Below, piece by piece: positions 33,308-41,924 of a stretch of DNA of 64,000 nucleotides (position 1 is the stretch's first letter; every line of letters starts with the position of its first letter). The stretch is taken from NCBI GenBank assembly GCA_017396845.1, contig JAFQKQ010000084.1:1-64000 (forward strand), read 5' to 3'. Source of the DNA: Clostridia bacterium. GTDB lineage: Bacteria > Bacillota > Clostridia > Christensenellales > Aristaeellaceae. The notes below the pieces were generated by a model. The model was not told where the DNA came from, searched no databases, and worked only from the letters and a program-made list of their open reading frames with translations. A program made the translations under genes and the position numbers.

Positions 33308-34312
33308 ATGTCTGCCACCATCCGTGACGTTGCAAAGAAAGCGGGCGTGTCTCCGTCCACCGTGTCAAAGGCGCTGAATGAATCCGGCGCTGTTTCCGCG
33401 GATACGCTGAAGAAGATCCAACAGGCCGTAAAGGCGCTGAACTATCAGCCCAACGCCCGCGCCCGCAGCTTTGCCACCCGCGCAACCATGCACATCGTCT
33501 TTCTTGCGGATTTCCCTTACGACGCAGCGTTTGTCAATCCGCATTTGTTTGAGATCATGCGCGGCGTGCAGCATTCGCTGGACAAGAAGGGATATGCGTT
33601 GATCATGAAGCAGGCAGATGTGAAATCTGCCTATGCCTATACGGAAACTGCTGCGGCACAGCATCAGGTGGACGGCTTCATTTTCCACGCTTCCGTGGTC
33701 AGTAAAAAGCTTGCGTCGCTGGTTGCGCGCGAAAATATTCCCCATGTTGTCATCGGCAGACCGAATATCGAAAGCCGGATGTGCTGGATCGATACGGATA
33801 ACCAACTTTCAGGCGAACAGGCAGCACAGCACTTGCTGGATCTGGGGCATACCGCTATTGCCATTGTCAACGGCAAAGCGGACGACATGATCTCTTGGCG
33901 GCGCTTATTGGGCGCAAAACGGGTATACAAAGAAAACGGCATTGATATTGTCCAAACGCAAGTGATCCAGACGACCTCCAGCATCACGGACGGCGCCCGT
34001 GCAGTCAAAAAGCTGCTGCACATGAATCCGCGTCCGACAGCTGTCATCTGCGCGAACAATCCCCTGGCATTGGGCGTGCTGCAAGAGCTGCAAAACCGGG
34101 GAATTCGCGTACCGCAGGATATGGCGCTGATCACCTACGACAGTTACCCCTTTGCCATGTTCTCCGAGCCGCTCATGACCGCTGTGGATATCAACATGTA
34201 TGACATGGGGCAGGAGGCCGCACGGCTGGTACTGCGGAAAATGCGGCATCCGGAAGTGCAGATTCAGAGCTATACCACCATGCCCACGCTGATCCGACGG
34301 GAAACAACATAA
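33308..34312 (+). CDS. LacI-family repressor of the starch locus
   Basis: This 334-residue regulator has an N-terminal LacI helix-turn-helix (TIRDVAKKAGVSPSTVSKAL), hinge YQPNARARSFATR, and a periplasmic-binding-protein-like effector domain. It follows the GH13 gene by 4 bases. The likely operator is the palindrome at 27407-27420 in front of the first promoter of the locus. Maltose or a maltodextrin is the probable inducer. Confidence 0.85.
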   Translation: MSATIRDVAKKAGVSPSTVSKALNESGAVSADTLKKIQQAVKALNYQPNARARSFATRATMHIVFLADFPYDAAFVNPHLFEIMRGVQHSLDKKGYALIMKQADVKSAYAYTETAAAQHQVDGFIFHASVVSKKLASLVARENIPHVVIGRPNIESRMCWIDTDNQLSGEQAAQHLLDLGHTAIAIVNGKADDMISWRRLLGAKRVYKENGIDIVQTQVIQTTSSITDGARAVKKLLHMNPRPTAVICANNPLALGVLQELQNRGIRVPQDMALITYDSYPFAMFSEPLMTAVDINMYDMGQEAARLVLRKMRHPEVQIQSYTTMPTLIRRETT

Positions 34313-34330
34313 ATCAGATTCAAAAAAACG

Positions 34331-34378
34331 GATTCCCTGCTGCACGCGACCCAAACCGCGCAGCAGTGAATCTTTTTT
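34331..34378 (+). terminator. Terminator of the starch locus
   Basis: GATTCCCTGCTGC (34331-34343) pairs with GCAGCAGTGAATC (34360-34372), one mismatch, followed by TTTTTTCT. Confidence 0.85.
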
Positions 34379-34468
34379 CTTCTTATAGAATATTGCGGAT
34401 GCAAACGAATTATTTTGGCTTGTTTGATATTCTGTGCCGGGTGCGCTATTATGAACCTCGGAAGAAAT

Positions 34469-35508
34469 TTAAAATATGTGCCCTGCACCGTCAAACATAT
34501 CAGCGGCGGTCTTTATGATTTTCCGGGTCAGCTCAATACATTCGGGATTGAGATTGTCATAGCTGTCATGAACGGTATGATAATAGGGTACAGGCTCATG
34601 TCTTACCGCGCAAAGTCCTGCCGCCTTGACGCCAAGCCGAGAGAACGCCTCCGAATCTATTGCTCCCGGATAGAATTCGGCGTAAGGCATATCAATACCG
34701 TTTTTCAAGCCCGCAAAAGTCAGCAGATCGCAGACCTCATCAGCGTTCTGTTCGGTAAAATTGATGCCTCTTGAGTAGATTTGAAGCTGTTCCGTCTCGT
34801 GGATGGTATCCAAGGCAATCACAACCGTGTTTGCATTCATCAGCATGGAGATATTTTCCTTGGCGAAAGCCGTAGCGCCGCGCAGACCGGATTCCTCGCC
34901 GTCTGTAATCAGGGCGCATACTTCGGTATTATCATATCTGAAATCGTTGTCCGCCATTTCCTTCAATATGCTCATCGCCAAAAAGTTCCGCTTAGATTGT
35001 CGTTCGCTCCGTCGACTACTGTGCTGAAATCCGTAAAGTAAATGGTGATGGTCGCCGTCACATCAATCGTGCTTAAGGCGTTCACGGTTTCGTGAAGGGA
35101 ATCACCGGCCATGGTAATGACGGCGCCCTCTTCCAGAACAACAAAGTCCAGCGGAAAAGCGTGTATGTATACCTTGATGATGTAGGGAATAAAGGCAAAG
35201 ATAATATTGAGCACGGAAATCGACAAGGTAAAGCCCACGGAGTAATAGCGGATTGCCAATATGATCGGGAGCGCATAAAGCAGGCTTACCGAGGAATCAA
35301 TACAGGATGCGATCATGCAAATGGCAACAGACCACGCACCAAACAAGGCATATTTGTGAAGGCTTCCGTGCCTCTTCCGCTTTAAGGAATACCATGCCGT
35401 GGCAATGCAAACTTTTGGCAATCGTTCATAAGGAATGCATTCCTGATCAAAGCCCGGCATTTTCTCAATTAAAACGTATCCATGGAACGAAAAAGACCGG
35501 CTGCACAC
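34469..35508 (-). pseudogene. Chimera: membrane-domain N-terminus joined to a frameshifted M28 peptidase
   Basis: Residues of the upstream frame (35508-34972) include four to five hydrophobic segments (ALPIILAIRYYSVGFTLSIS) like the N-terminus of GGDEF-type membrane sensors, then enter VVDGANDNLSG, a zinc-ligand motif of M28 aminopeptidases. At a T run near 34978 one T appears lost; adding it gives GTFLAMSILKEMAD in the frame 34981-34469, which holds ITDGEESGLRGATAF and HTVHDSYDNL. So a deletion fused two genes and a frameshift followed. Alone, the M28 part lacks its first metal ligand. Confidence 0.65.
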
Positions 35509-35544
35509 CGCGATTCAATCATTCCTCTGTCATAACGGTGGTTA

Positions 35545-35573
35545 ATTATAGGTGCAGCGATTTTGTCTGTCAA
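35545..35573 (-). promoter_or_regulatory. Consensus sigma-A promoter, copy B
   Basis: On the minus strand TTGACA (35573-35568) is followed after 17 bases by TATAAT (35550-35545). It matches the promoter at 120-148 in both boxes and in most of the spacer, and similarity extends about 40 bases upstream. It faces the chimeric pseudogene at 34469-35508. Confidence 0.75.
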
Positions 35574-35729
35574 TCCGGCCTAATTGATAAAATTCCGGGA
35601 GCAGATTATTACCAACATGCGATGCGGACGTGTATTTTCTGTTTGCGCCGTTTTTATAATTGCCATGCAGTTTATTATCAGGCCGATGGGCAGACAGAGA
35701 TGATAATAAAAAAGGAATATGTTTTTTGA

Positions 35730-35758
35730 TTGAAAAAATTGCTGTTCTACGGTATAAT
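35730..35758 (+). promoter_or_regulatory. Promoter upstream of the DUF3267 gene
   Basis: TTGAAA (35730-35735) and TATAAT (35753-35758) are 17 bases apart. About 70 bases downstream a ten-codon frame (ATG 35830, MMKEISYSMV) follows GTAGGGG; beyond it nothing else is seen before the gene at 35943. The little frame may be a leader or chance. Confidence 0.65.
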
Positions 35759-35942
35759 GCTTTTATGTTATCCTTTTGTTGTACTTTTTCTGCTAATATA
35801 TACCCGCTCTTAAGGTAGGGGAATATTTATGATGAAAGAAATTAGCTATAGTATGGTTTGATGGGAATTAAAAACGGGGATTCATTGGATAATCAATCAA
35901 CCTAAGAGGTCTATGCTCATGAATAGGAAGGGAGGCGCTTTT

Positions 35943-36569
35943 ATGGAAAATAAAAAAGAAAGAAAACTGAGCAAGGCTGAACTGGCAAGAAAAGAAGCGT
36001 TTGAAAAACTGACGGACAAGCTGGCCGCGCAGGGATATACGTATAATCTGCTTGGCATCAGCGGTTCCGATGTGAATAGCAAGAGCTTGCTGGTCATGCT
36101 GCCGATCGCGGCGCTGTTTGTTCTCCTGTATTGGCTGCTCGGCCATACATTGTATTATGACTCTGTTGAGCTCCTGATTGCGGTCGCTGCATTTTTTGTG
36201 CTGATTGCCGTGAACGAGGGACTGCATGGTATTGCCTGGGCGTTCTTTGCAAAGGGTAAATTCAAAACGCTATCGTTCGGCATTACCCGCGGATCGTTCA
36301 ACCCGTACTGCACTTGCAGCGAAGCGCTGAAAAAGCATCAGCTGCTTATCGGCTTCCTCATGCCGTTTATTGTGCTCGGCGTGGGCTTTGGGATTGCGGC
36401 AATGCTGACCGGCTCTATGCTCCTTCTGATGATGACCGTGCTGAATCTCACCGGCTGCGGCGGCGATTGGCTGATTGCGGAGAAATTGATCAAGTACAAG
36501 ACGGATTCGACCGATGTGCTGTTTATAAATCATCCGTATGAGTTTGGCACGGCCGTGTTTGAAAAATAA
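35943..36569 (+). CDS. DUF3267 membrane zincin-like protein
   Basis: The 208-residue protein has a charged, helical N-terminus and four hydrophobic segments. The second ends in VNEGLHGIAWAFF; Glu92-x-x-His95 resembles the metal motif of the DUF3267 family, thought to be related to site-2-type zinc proteases. A later TGCGGDWL matches the family's second conserved block. ATG 35943 follows GGGAGG; the earlier ATG at 35919 is less well placed. It is the first of three closely packed plus-strand genes. Confidence 0.75.
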   Translation: MENKKERKLSKAELARKEAFEKLTDKLAAQGYTYNLLGISGSDVNSKSLLVMLPIAALFVLLYWLLGHTLYYDSVELLIAVAAFFVLIAVNEGLHGIAWAFFAKGKFKTLSFGITRGSFNPYCTCSEALKKHQLLIGFLMPFIVLGVGFGIAAMLTGSMLLLMMTVLNLTGCGGDWLIAEKLIKYKTDSTDVLFINHPYEFGTAVFEK

Positions 36570-36646
36570 AAGCGGCGCTTGCGGATTATAAATGACTTGT
36601 GTATTGGCACATGAATGAAGCGGCGGACTGATGGAGGTCTTTACAA

Positions 36647-36874
36647 ATGTATACAAGCTATATGGCCGGGCTTTATTTGGGCAGATTTTTTGGCGCAGCC
36701 GTAATCGGAGGGATCGTTCCGTTTATCATATATGCGGTTAAAAAGCGCTGGGGACTTGAGTTTCTTTCGCTTTTGCTCTGCGGATTTGCCGGTTTTATCC
36801 ATCCGATTGCAGCGATATTCGCAGGCGTCATTATGATTTTTTGCGCCGCTAAAGCGTATAACAAAAGGTCGTGA
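36647..36874 (+). CDS. Small membrane protein, unknown
   Basis: The 75-residue protein has two to three membrane helices (VIGGIVPFIIYAV, LLLCGFAGFIHPIAAIFAGV) and a positively charged C-terminus. ATG 36647 follows GGAGG. It lies 78 bases after the DUF3267 gene and 4 bases before the acetyltransferase gene. No family is recognised. Confidence 0.55.
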   Translation: MYTSYMAGLYLGRFFGAAVIGGIVPFIIYAVKKRWGLEFLSLLLCGFAGFIHPIAAIFAGVIMIFCAAKAYNKRS

Positions 36875-36878
36875 AGCC

Positions 36879-37367
36879 ATGACAGCGCTCGTTTTATATG
36901 ACAATTTTCAGGAAGAATCGCTGATTCCCTTTATAATCTCATTCTGGAATGTCCATCACAGCCAAATGACGCCCGAGCAAGCGAAAGAATCTCTTCGCGA
37001 ATGGGTACAGGATCCCTATCGATTGTACGTGATTACTTGCGACAGTCAGGCTGCCGGTTTCCTGCGCACGCATGCGTCCAGCTCAACCGTATGCTGGATT
37101 GATGATATTTATGTCGATCTCCCCTACAGAGGGAAGGGCGTTGCATCAAATGCCATCGGCATGTTCGAAACGGAAATGAGAAAAGAAGGGTACACAAGCT
37201 TCTGCATGGAGGTCGTTCCCGATAATCTGCCTGCAATGCGCCTGTATCATCGCCTCGGCTATGACCGGCTGAGCATGGTTGTTATGAGAAAGGATTCGGA
37301 TGCATTTAAATCCGAACGAATTGAAACCATCGCGGGGCTTGAGATGCGGGTTCGGCATTTTGACTGA
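36879..37367 (+). CDS. GNAT-family N-acetyltransferase
   Basis: This 162-residue protein has a typical GNAT core: IDDIYVDLPYRGKGVASNAI (acetyl-CoA pyrophosphate loop R-G-x-G-x-A/G) and FCMEVVPDNLPAMRLYHRLG near the C-terminus. It is cytoplasmic. The substrate cannot be deduced. A strong terminator follows. Confidence 0.85.
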   Translation: MTALVLYDNFQEESLIPFIISFWNVHHSQMTPEQAKESLREWVQDPYRLYVITCDSQAAGFLRTHASSSTVCWIDDIYVDLPYRGKGVASNAIGMFETEMRKEGYTSFCMEVVPDNLPAMRLYHRLGYDRLSMVVMRKDSDAFKSERIETIAGLEMRVRHFD

Positions 37368-37391
37368 GGCGGATGTAAAAGTATCGCAAAA

Positions 37392-37433
37392 AACATCATG
37401 GAGACGAAACAAATCCGCCTCCATGATGTTTTT
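37392..37433 (+). terminator. Terminator after the GNAT gene
   Basis: AACATCATGGAG pairs perfectly with CTCCATGATGTT across a 15-base loop, followed by Ts. Confidence 0.8.
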
Positions 37434-37590
37434 ATGCCTCCATATACTCATTGCGGAGTTCCTTAAAAACGATTTCTGTTTACTCAATGAGAACAGGCGT
37501 GACTTTCAAAGGATGTAGGTCATGCCTGTTTTATTGCTTCGAAAAGTTTTTTGCGAAAGATAGATGACGGAATCATGATAACGGATTGTA
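37434..37590. other. Gene-free stretch
   Basis: Nothing recognisable was seen between the terminator and the next promoter. Confidence 0.3.
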
Positions 37591-37620
37591 TGGACAAGGC
37601 ACGGAGGCGTGCGGTATAAT
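37591..37620 (+). promoter_or_regulatory. Promoter of the frameshifted HEAT-like gene
   Basis: TGGACA (37591-37596) and TATAAT (37615-37620) are 18 bases apart, about 58 bases before ATG 37678. Confidence 0.5.
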
Positions 37621-37677
37621 GATTATAATAAAAAAGCATGGATTGCGGGAAGCAGACTTTATAAAAGAGGAGGCGAA

Positions 37678-38333
37678 ATGCGATCAAACGGTATGATTGG
37701 CGTGAATACTACGGAAAATTCTATGATTGGGCGGAAAGCACGCAGGTGCAGAAGCTGTCTTCTCTTACCAATCTCGGCGCGGCGGATGAAGTAGGCGAAA
37801 TCATCATCGAGCTGCAGGGGAATATTCCTGCGTCCAATCGTTTGCTGAAAAGGGCGGTTGAGGCAAAGCTTATGTTTTCGGCGGACGATGTGATAGAGTT
37901 TTTGTGTACAAACGATAAGAAGCTGGCGACGGCTGCGCTTTATAACTCTGCCGGGCGGCTGAGAGATGAGGACATGGAAGCGCTGTACGGTTATGCGCAT
38001 GACGATGACATTATAGCCATCTGCGCCGAATGGAATCTCGTCTTGCCCGAGGAGCTTCGGCTGAAAGAACATACGGAAGATGATGATTCCATGTACGAAT
38101 ATGTGCCCGAAAGGCCGAGGCGGCTTGGTATCCTTGGCGCTTTAGCCGTTATGCTGGGCTTTAAGGATGCGGCGGAGCATTCCCATATGGAAGGGCGCGG
38201 CGGCAGATGCACAGGCGACTGCGAGAACTGTCCCCCGCATTACGGGTATCGGTACGGACGCTGGTATTTCGGACACGGCCATATGTACGGCTGCGAATTT
38301 GGCGGCAACAAAGGCAGAGGCGATATGGATTAA
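37678..38333 (+). pseudogene. HEAT-like protein with Cys/His-rich tail, frameshifted after the start codon
   Basis: ATG 37678 has an ideal AGGAGG site, but its frame reads MRSNGMIGV and is not protein-like. One frame over, coding sequence is continuous from the second codon: AIKRYDWREYYGKFYDWAES and on to TAA 38333 (about 218 residues). One lost G (ATGGCG to ATGCG) explains it. The body is helical and HEAT-like (KLATAALYNSAGRLRDEDME); the tail is rich in Gly, Tyr, His and Cys (CTGDCENCPPHYGYRYG), suggesting metal binding. Internal GTG 37746 could allow a shorter product, or this is an assembly error. Confidence 0.65.
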
Positions 38334-38381
38334 GCCTTAATGGACGGCGGATTGTGAATTCTGTATCCGGCGGCATAAACG

Positions 38382-38427
38382 GCGCCGATGGTCAAAGATT
38401 GATAACGCGAACTTTGACCATCGGCGC
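38382..38427. terminator. Long bidirectional terminator
   Basis: GCGCCGATGGTCAAAG (38382-38397) and its exact complement (38412-38427) form a 16-bp stem between the plus-strand HEAT-like gene and the minus-strand nitroreductase gene. Confidence 0.75.
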
Positions 38428-38471
38428 TGTTGGTTTTATGATTTCGCGGGAGGCGGAATCCGGGCGCTCAA

Positions 38472-39002
38472 TTATTCTGCAAATCTGACAAGCGCATCCA
38501 TGCTCTTGCGCTTCTTTTCGCGGTGCATGTCGCCTTCTGCCGGATAACCTATGGTGATCACGAGGCGAACGGGGGAGTCGACGCCGATTAACTTTCTGAT
38601 GGCTTTGTCGTCAAACCATCCCAGTATGCAGCTGCCGAGGCCTTCCTCGGCTGCGGCGAGCGCAATATGGGCGCAGACGATACCGATGTCGAGAGAGCGG
38701 TAGTCGTTTCCCTTTACCTTTGCGCCGAGGGCGGCGGTTTTTACGTATTCCGCTTCGGAAAGCACGATCAGAACCGGCGCCTGAACCGCGAATTTATTCA
38801 TGCCCATGCCGGTGGTTTCTTTGGCAACAGCTTTGGCTTTATCTCCGCGGCATACGGTGATCAGATAGGGCTGCCCGTTGCATGCGGAGGGCGCGAGGCG
38901 GGCGCATTCAAGGATTCTTGAAAGCTTGCCGTCTTCAACCGTTTTTCCTTCGTCATATTTTCTGGTGGACTGGCGCATTTCCGCCAACTGATAAAAATCC
39001 AT
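38472..39002 (-). CDS. Nitroreductase-family flavoprotein
   Basis: This 176-residue FMN enzyme has MRQSTRKYDEGKTVEDGKL (phosphate-binding R-x-S-x-R), CARLAPSACNGQPYLI, DIGIVCAHIALAAAEEGLGS and VITIGYPAEG, which define the nitroreductase fold. ATG 39002 follows AGGAGG. Probably a NAD(P)H-dependent oxidoreductase; substrate unknown. Monocistronic. Confidence 0.85.
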   Translation of the reverse strand: MDFYQLAEMRQSTRKYDEGKTVEDGKLSRILECARLAPSACNGQPYLITVCRGDKAKAVAKETTGMGMNKFAVQAPVLIVLSEAEYVKTAALGAKVKGNDYRSLDIGIVCAHIALAAAEEGLGSCILGWFDDKAIRKLIGVDSPVRLVITIGYPAEGDMHREKKRKSMDALVRFAE

Positions 39003-39072
39003 AATATACCTCCTGAAAACCGCTTTTTTCTATTGTATATGCTTTTTGATGATGTGTCCACTGGTTTTATGC

Positions 39073-39110
39073 AAAAAAAACGCCCGCGCAAAAGCATGCG
39101 CAGGCGTTTT
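39073..39110 (-). terminator. Terminator of tRNA-Arg
   Basis: On the minus strand CGCCTGCGC pairs with GCGCGGGCG (one G-U) around ATGCTTTT and is followed by TTTTTTTT. Confidence 0.8.
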
Positions 39111-39113
39111 GTA

Positions 39114-39186
39114 CGCGCCCGGCGGGATTCGAACCCACGGTCTTTCGAGTCGGAGTCGAACACTCTATCCACTGAGCTACGGGCGC
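39114..39186 (-). tRNA. tRNA-Arg (anticodon CCG)
   Basis: A full cloverleaf reads on the minus strand from 39186: acceptor GCGCCCG/CGGGCGC, D arm GCTC-AGTGGATA-GAGT, anticodon arm TTCGA-CTCCGAC-TCGAA with anticodon CCG, T arm GTGGG-TTCGAAT-CCCGC. The CCA end is not encoded. Reads codon CGG. Confidence 0.9.
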
Positions 39187-39253
39187 ACAACATATATCAT
39201 TATATCCCATATTCTATTGATTTTCAAGTGCCTTTATGTATCTTTTTGCATGT

Positions 39254-39290
39254 AAAAAAACCGGCGAAGCGCTGATGGACGCACGCCGGC
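39254..39290 (-). terminator. Terminator of the small lipoprotein gene
   Basis: On the minus strand CCGGCG pairs with CGCCGG around a loop of about 17 bases, followed by TTTTTTT. Confidence 0.65.
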
Positions 39291-39305
39291 TGAAGGGGTG
39301 TATTC

Positions 39306-39557
39306 TCAGGATACGCCTTCCGTATCGGCGTTTCCGTTTGTCTGGGCGGGCGCTGTCGCTTCGGATGATGGCATTTCGGTTGCGAGCAGTCCTTCGCCTG
39401 CGGACGCTGTGTTTGTGGGCTGAGGGATCGCTGTCGACTGCGGCATTACGGGCTTCACGGTGGGAGCGGCTTCGTTTTCATCCGTCATTGCGCAGCCGAA
39501 CAAAGACACCATCGCGAGCGCAAGCAAAAGTAATGCGAGAATACGTATCGTTTTCAT
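39306..39557 (-). CDS. Small lipoprotein with Pro/Thr/Ala-rich tail
   Basis: This 83-residue protein has a lipoprotein signal with lipobox LFGC (Cys22). The mature part is short, disordered-looking and rich in Pro, Thr, Ala and Glu (TVKPVMPQSTAIPQPTNT), with no domain. ATG 39557 follows AGGAGG; the longer frame upstream is not supported. It faces away from the divergent HelD gene. Function unknown. Confidence 0.65.
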   Translation of the reverse strand: MKTIRILALLLLALAMVSLFGCAMTDENEAAPTVKPVMPQSTAIPQPTNTASAGEGLLATEMPSSEATAPAQTNGNADTEGVS

Positions 39558-39677
39558 AGTGGTTTCCTCCTGAGATTCTTTTCCGGAAGTCCGGTATTCA
39601 TCAGTATATCCACTTACGCATGTCAAAATCCGTAAATCGTGACATTTTCCGGGCTTTGTCCAAAAATACATTATATC

Positions 39678-39706
39678 TTTACATTGAGCGCGTTTCATGG
39701 TATAAT
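39678..39706 (+). promoter_or_regulatory. Promoter of the HelD operon
   Basis: TTTACA (39678-39683) and TATAAT (39701-39706) are 17 bases apart, about 80 bases upstream of ATG 39785. The longer open frame that begins upstream covers the promoter and was rejected. Confidence 0.7.
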
Positions 39707-39784
39707 ATCAGAAATAAACGCATGAATATGAAAAGCGTGGGAAGCATATCACAACGCAAATACATTTTGCAGGGAGGGATACGG

Positions 39785-41923
39785 ATGGATAAAAACAACG
39801 AACTCATGCTTGAGCAGCAATATACCGCAAATGTGCAGCAGCTGCTTTTGGCAGTCATAGAGCAATCCCGGGATTATTCCCAGGGGCATATCAGTTCCAT
39901 CCGTATGCTTCTGGCGGACGCATGGGAGGAGCTTCGTTTAAAGCCGACGGCGCTGAGCGTTCAGGATATGGAACAGCTGGCGACGGAGGTCGACCGCTTT
40001 CTGGCGCGAAAGGCGCTTACCGATAATCAGGCTGCGCGCTATGAGCGCATGCTGCTCTCGCCGTTTTTTGCACGCGTGGATTTTACGGAAAACGGGGGCG
40101 AGTCCGAAAAAATCGTCATCGGGCTTTACAGCCTTAAGGATTCCGACGGCGCATTGCTTGTGCACGACTGGCGCGCGCCTGTGTGCAGCCTGTATTATGA
40201 TTCAATGCCCGGCGCCGTTTCCTACGAAAGCCCGTCGGGGCTGATTTCGGGAAATATGACGCTGAAGCGCCAGTATAAAATGAATAACGGAAAGCTGGTC
40301 TATTTTGTTGACACGGATGTAGGTATTGACGACAGCTTGCTTCTGGATATTCTCTCCGGCGCGACCAGCCGCCATATCCGCCAGATTGTTTCCACCATTC
40401 AGGCGGAACAGAACCGCGCGATCCGATTTGAAAACGTAAAGCTGCTCTCCGTCGTCGGCGGCGCGGGATCCGGAAAGACGAGCGTCGCCATGCATCGCGC
40501 GGCCTTCCTCATGTACAGGCAGCGCGACCATCTGGACGCAAAGCGAATTGCGATTCTGTCGCCTTCCAATTCATTTTCCGAGTACATTTCCACAGTACTT
40601 CCCGAATTGGGCGAGGAGAACACGAAAACGATCACGCTTCATAAAATCGCCGCGGATGTAACGCAGGCGAAGGTGGAAACTCCGCTTTTGCAGACGGAGG
40701 CGCTGCTGGATGAGGGGAACATACTCAGAAGAAACAGCGTGCGCTTTAAAAGCGGCGGAGAATTTCTGGAAAGAGTCCGCGCCTTCGTAAATCAATTCAG
40801 ACGAGAAGGCCCTGCGTTTGAAACCATTCAGCTGGGCGCAAACGTATTGATTACCAAGGATGAGCTTACCCGCATGTATCAGGTGGATTACAGGCTTTTG
40901 AATCCTGCGCTCAGGCTGATCCGTATACAGACGGTGCTTTCAAGCCGTCTGGAGGTGTGGGAAAAATCGCTGTATCAACAGTATGAAAAGCAGCTTATCA
41001 AGAGCTACCGCGGCAAGGATCTGGAGGTCGCCGTGCGGTTTGCCGTATCTCACCGTTTGCAGCCGATCCGCCTTCAGATCAAGGAAATGCTGAACATTGA
41101 GCCGCTTCAGCTTTTTACCGAGGCTATGAAGGGTGCGAGCGATAATCTGTATGAATGCGCAAAAGAAAACGAGAATGCGAAGCTCGTCTGGTGGGAGGAC
41201 GCCTGTGCGATATGCTATATCATGCTTTCGCTCGGATTCTCTGCGCCGGATAAGAATATCCGCCATCTGCTCGTTGATGAAGCGCAGGATTATTCCGATA
41301 TTGCGCTTGCTATGCTATCGCTGTATTATCCCTCTGCGCAGATTACGCTTTTGGGCGATCCCAAGCAGCGCACCTGCCCGGCGATGCCGCCGTGCGACGA
41401 AAAGCGGTGGAGCGAATGCTTCGGCGTTCCGAATGCGCCCGCGGTATATCTGACCCGCTGCTATCGGTCGACTCTGCCCATCACTCGTCTTTGCAACGCC
41501 ATTCTTCCCGATCAGGATCAGGTGCTTCCCTTCGGACGCGAGGGTGAGCTTCCGAAGGTCGATATTCTGACGGACGAAAATGTGCAGAAGGAGGTTCGCG
41601 GGTTTGTTGAAGCGGGATACACCTCTATTGCCGTCATCACGCGCACGCTGAAGGAAGCGGAGCGCATTGCGGAAAAGATTCCGAGGGCGCATCTGCTCGA
41701 CGGAAGCGATGAGGATATATTAACCGAGCCCGGCGATATCGCCGTAGGCAGCTATCATTTAATGAAGGGACTGGAATTTGACGCCGTGGTCGTCGCATGG
41801 CCCGACGTACGATTGTCCGACGGCGAGAGAAGGCGCATGTACACCGCTTGCTCGCGTGCGCTGCACGGACTGAAACTTTTGTGCGGAAAGCGCCTGATGA
41901 CCGAACTGGGCATCGTAATCTGA
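39785..41923 (+). CDS. helD: HelD-like RNA polymerase-recycling helicase
   Basis: From ATG 39785 (GGGAGGG) the protein is 712 residues. The coiled N-terminal arm (1 to about 80) precedes a UvrD/Rep-type superfamily 1 ATPase: Walker A GGAGSGKTSVAMHR, LSPSNSFSEYIS, Walker B HLLVDEAQDYSD, LLGDPKQR and the C-terminal KGLEFDAVVV and TACSRALHGL. This matches HelD, which binds RNA polymerase and frees stalled complexes, rather than a DNA-repair UvrD. First of four tightly packed genes (39785-45960). Confidence 0.8.
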   Translation: MDKNNELMLEQQYTANVQQLLLAVIEQSRDYSQGHISSIRMLLADAWEELRLKPTALSVQDMEQLATEVDRFLARKALTDNQAARYERMLLSPFFARVDFTENGGESEKIVIGLYSLKDSDGALLVHDWRAPVCSLYYDSMPGAVSYESPSGLISGNMTLKRQYKMNNGKLVYFVDTDVGIDDSLLLDILSGATSRHIRQIVSTIQAEQNRAIRFENVKLLSVVGGAGSGKTSVAMHRAAFLMYRQRDHLDAKRIAILSPSNSFSEYISTVLPELGEENTKTITLHKIAADVTQAKVETPLLQTEALLDEGNILRRNSVRFKSGGEFLERVRAFVNQFRREGPAFETIQLGANVLITKDELTRMYQVDYRLLNPALRLIRIQTVLSSRLEVWEKSLYQQYEKQLIKSYRGKDLEVAVRFAVSHRLQPIRLQIKEMLNIEPLQLFTEAMKGASDNLYECAKENENAKLVWWEDACAICYIMLSLGFSAPDKNIRHLLVDEAQDYSDIALAMLSLYYPSAQITLLGDPKQRTCPAMPPCDEKRWSECFGVPNAPAVYLTRCYRSTLPITRLCNAILPDQDQVLPFGREGELPKVDILTDENVQKEVRGFVEAGYTSIAVITRTLKEAERIAEKIPRAHLLDGSDEDILTEPGDIAVGSYHLMKGLEFDAVVVAWPDVRLSDGERRRMYTACSRALHGLKLLCGKRLMTELGIVI

Positions 41924-41924
41924 T

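Noticed and set aside
35830-35862. Ten-codon frame MMKEISYSMV as a peptide precursor gene
   Set aside because: Too short, no modification or export gene nearby; may be chance after the promoter.
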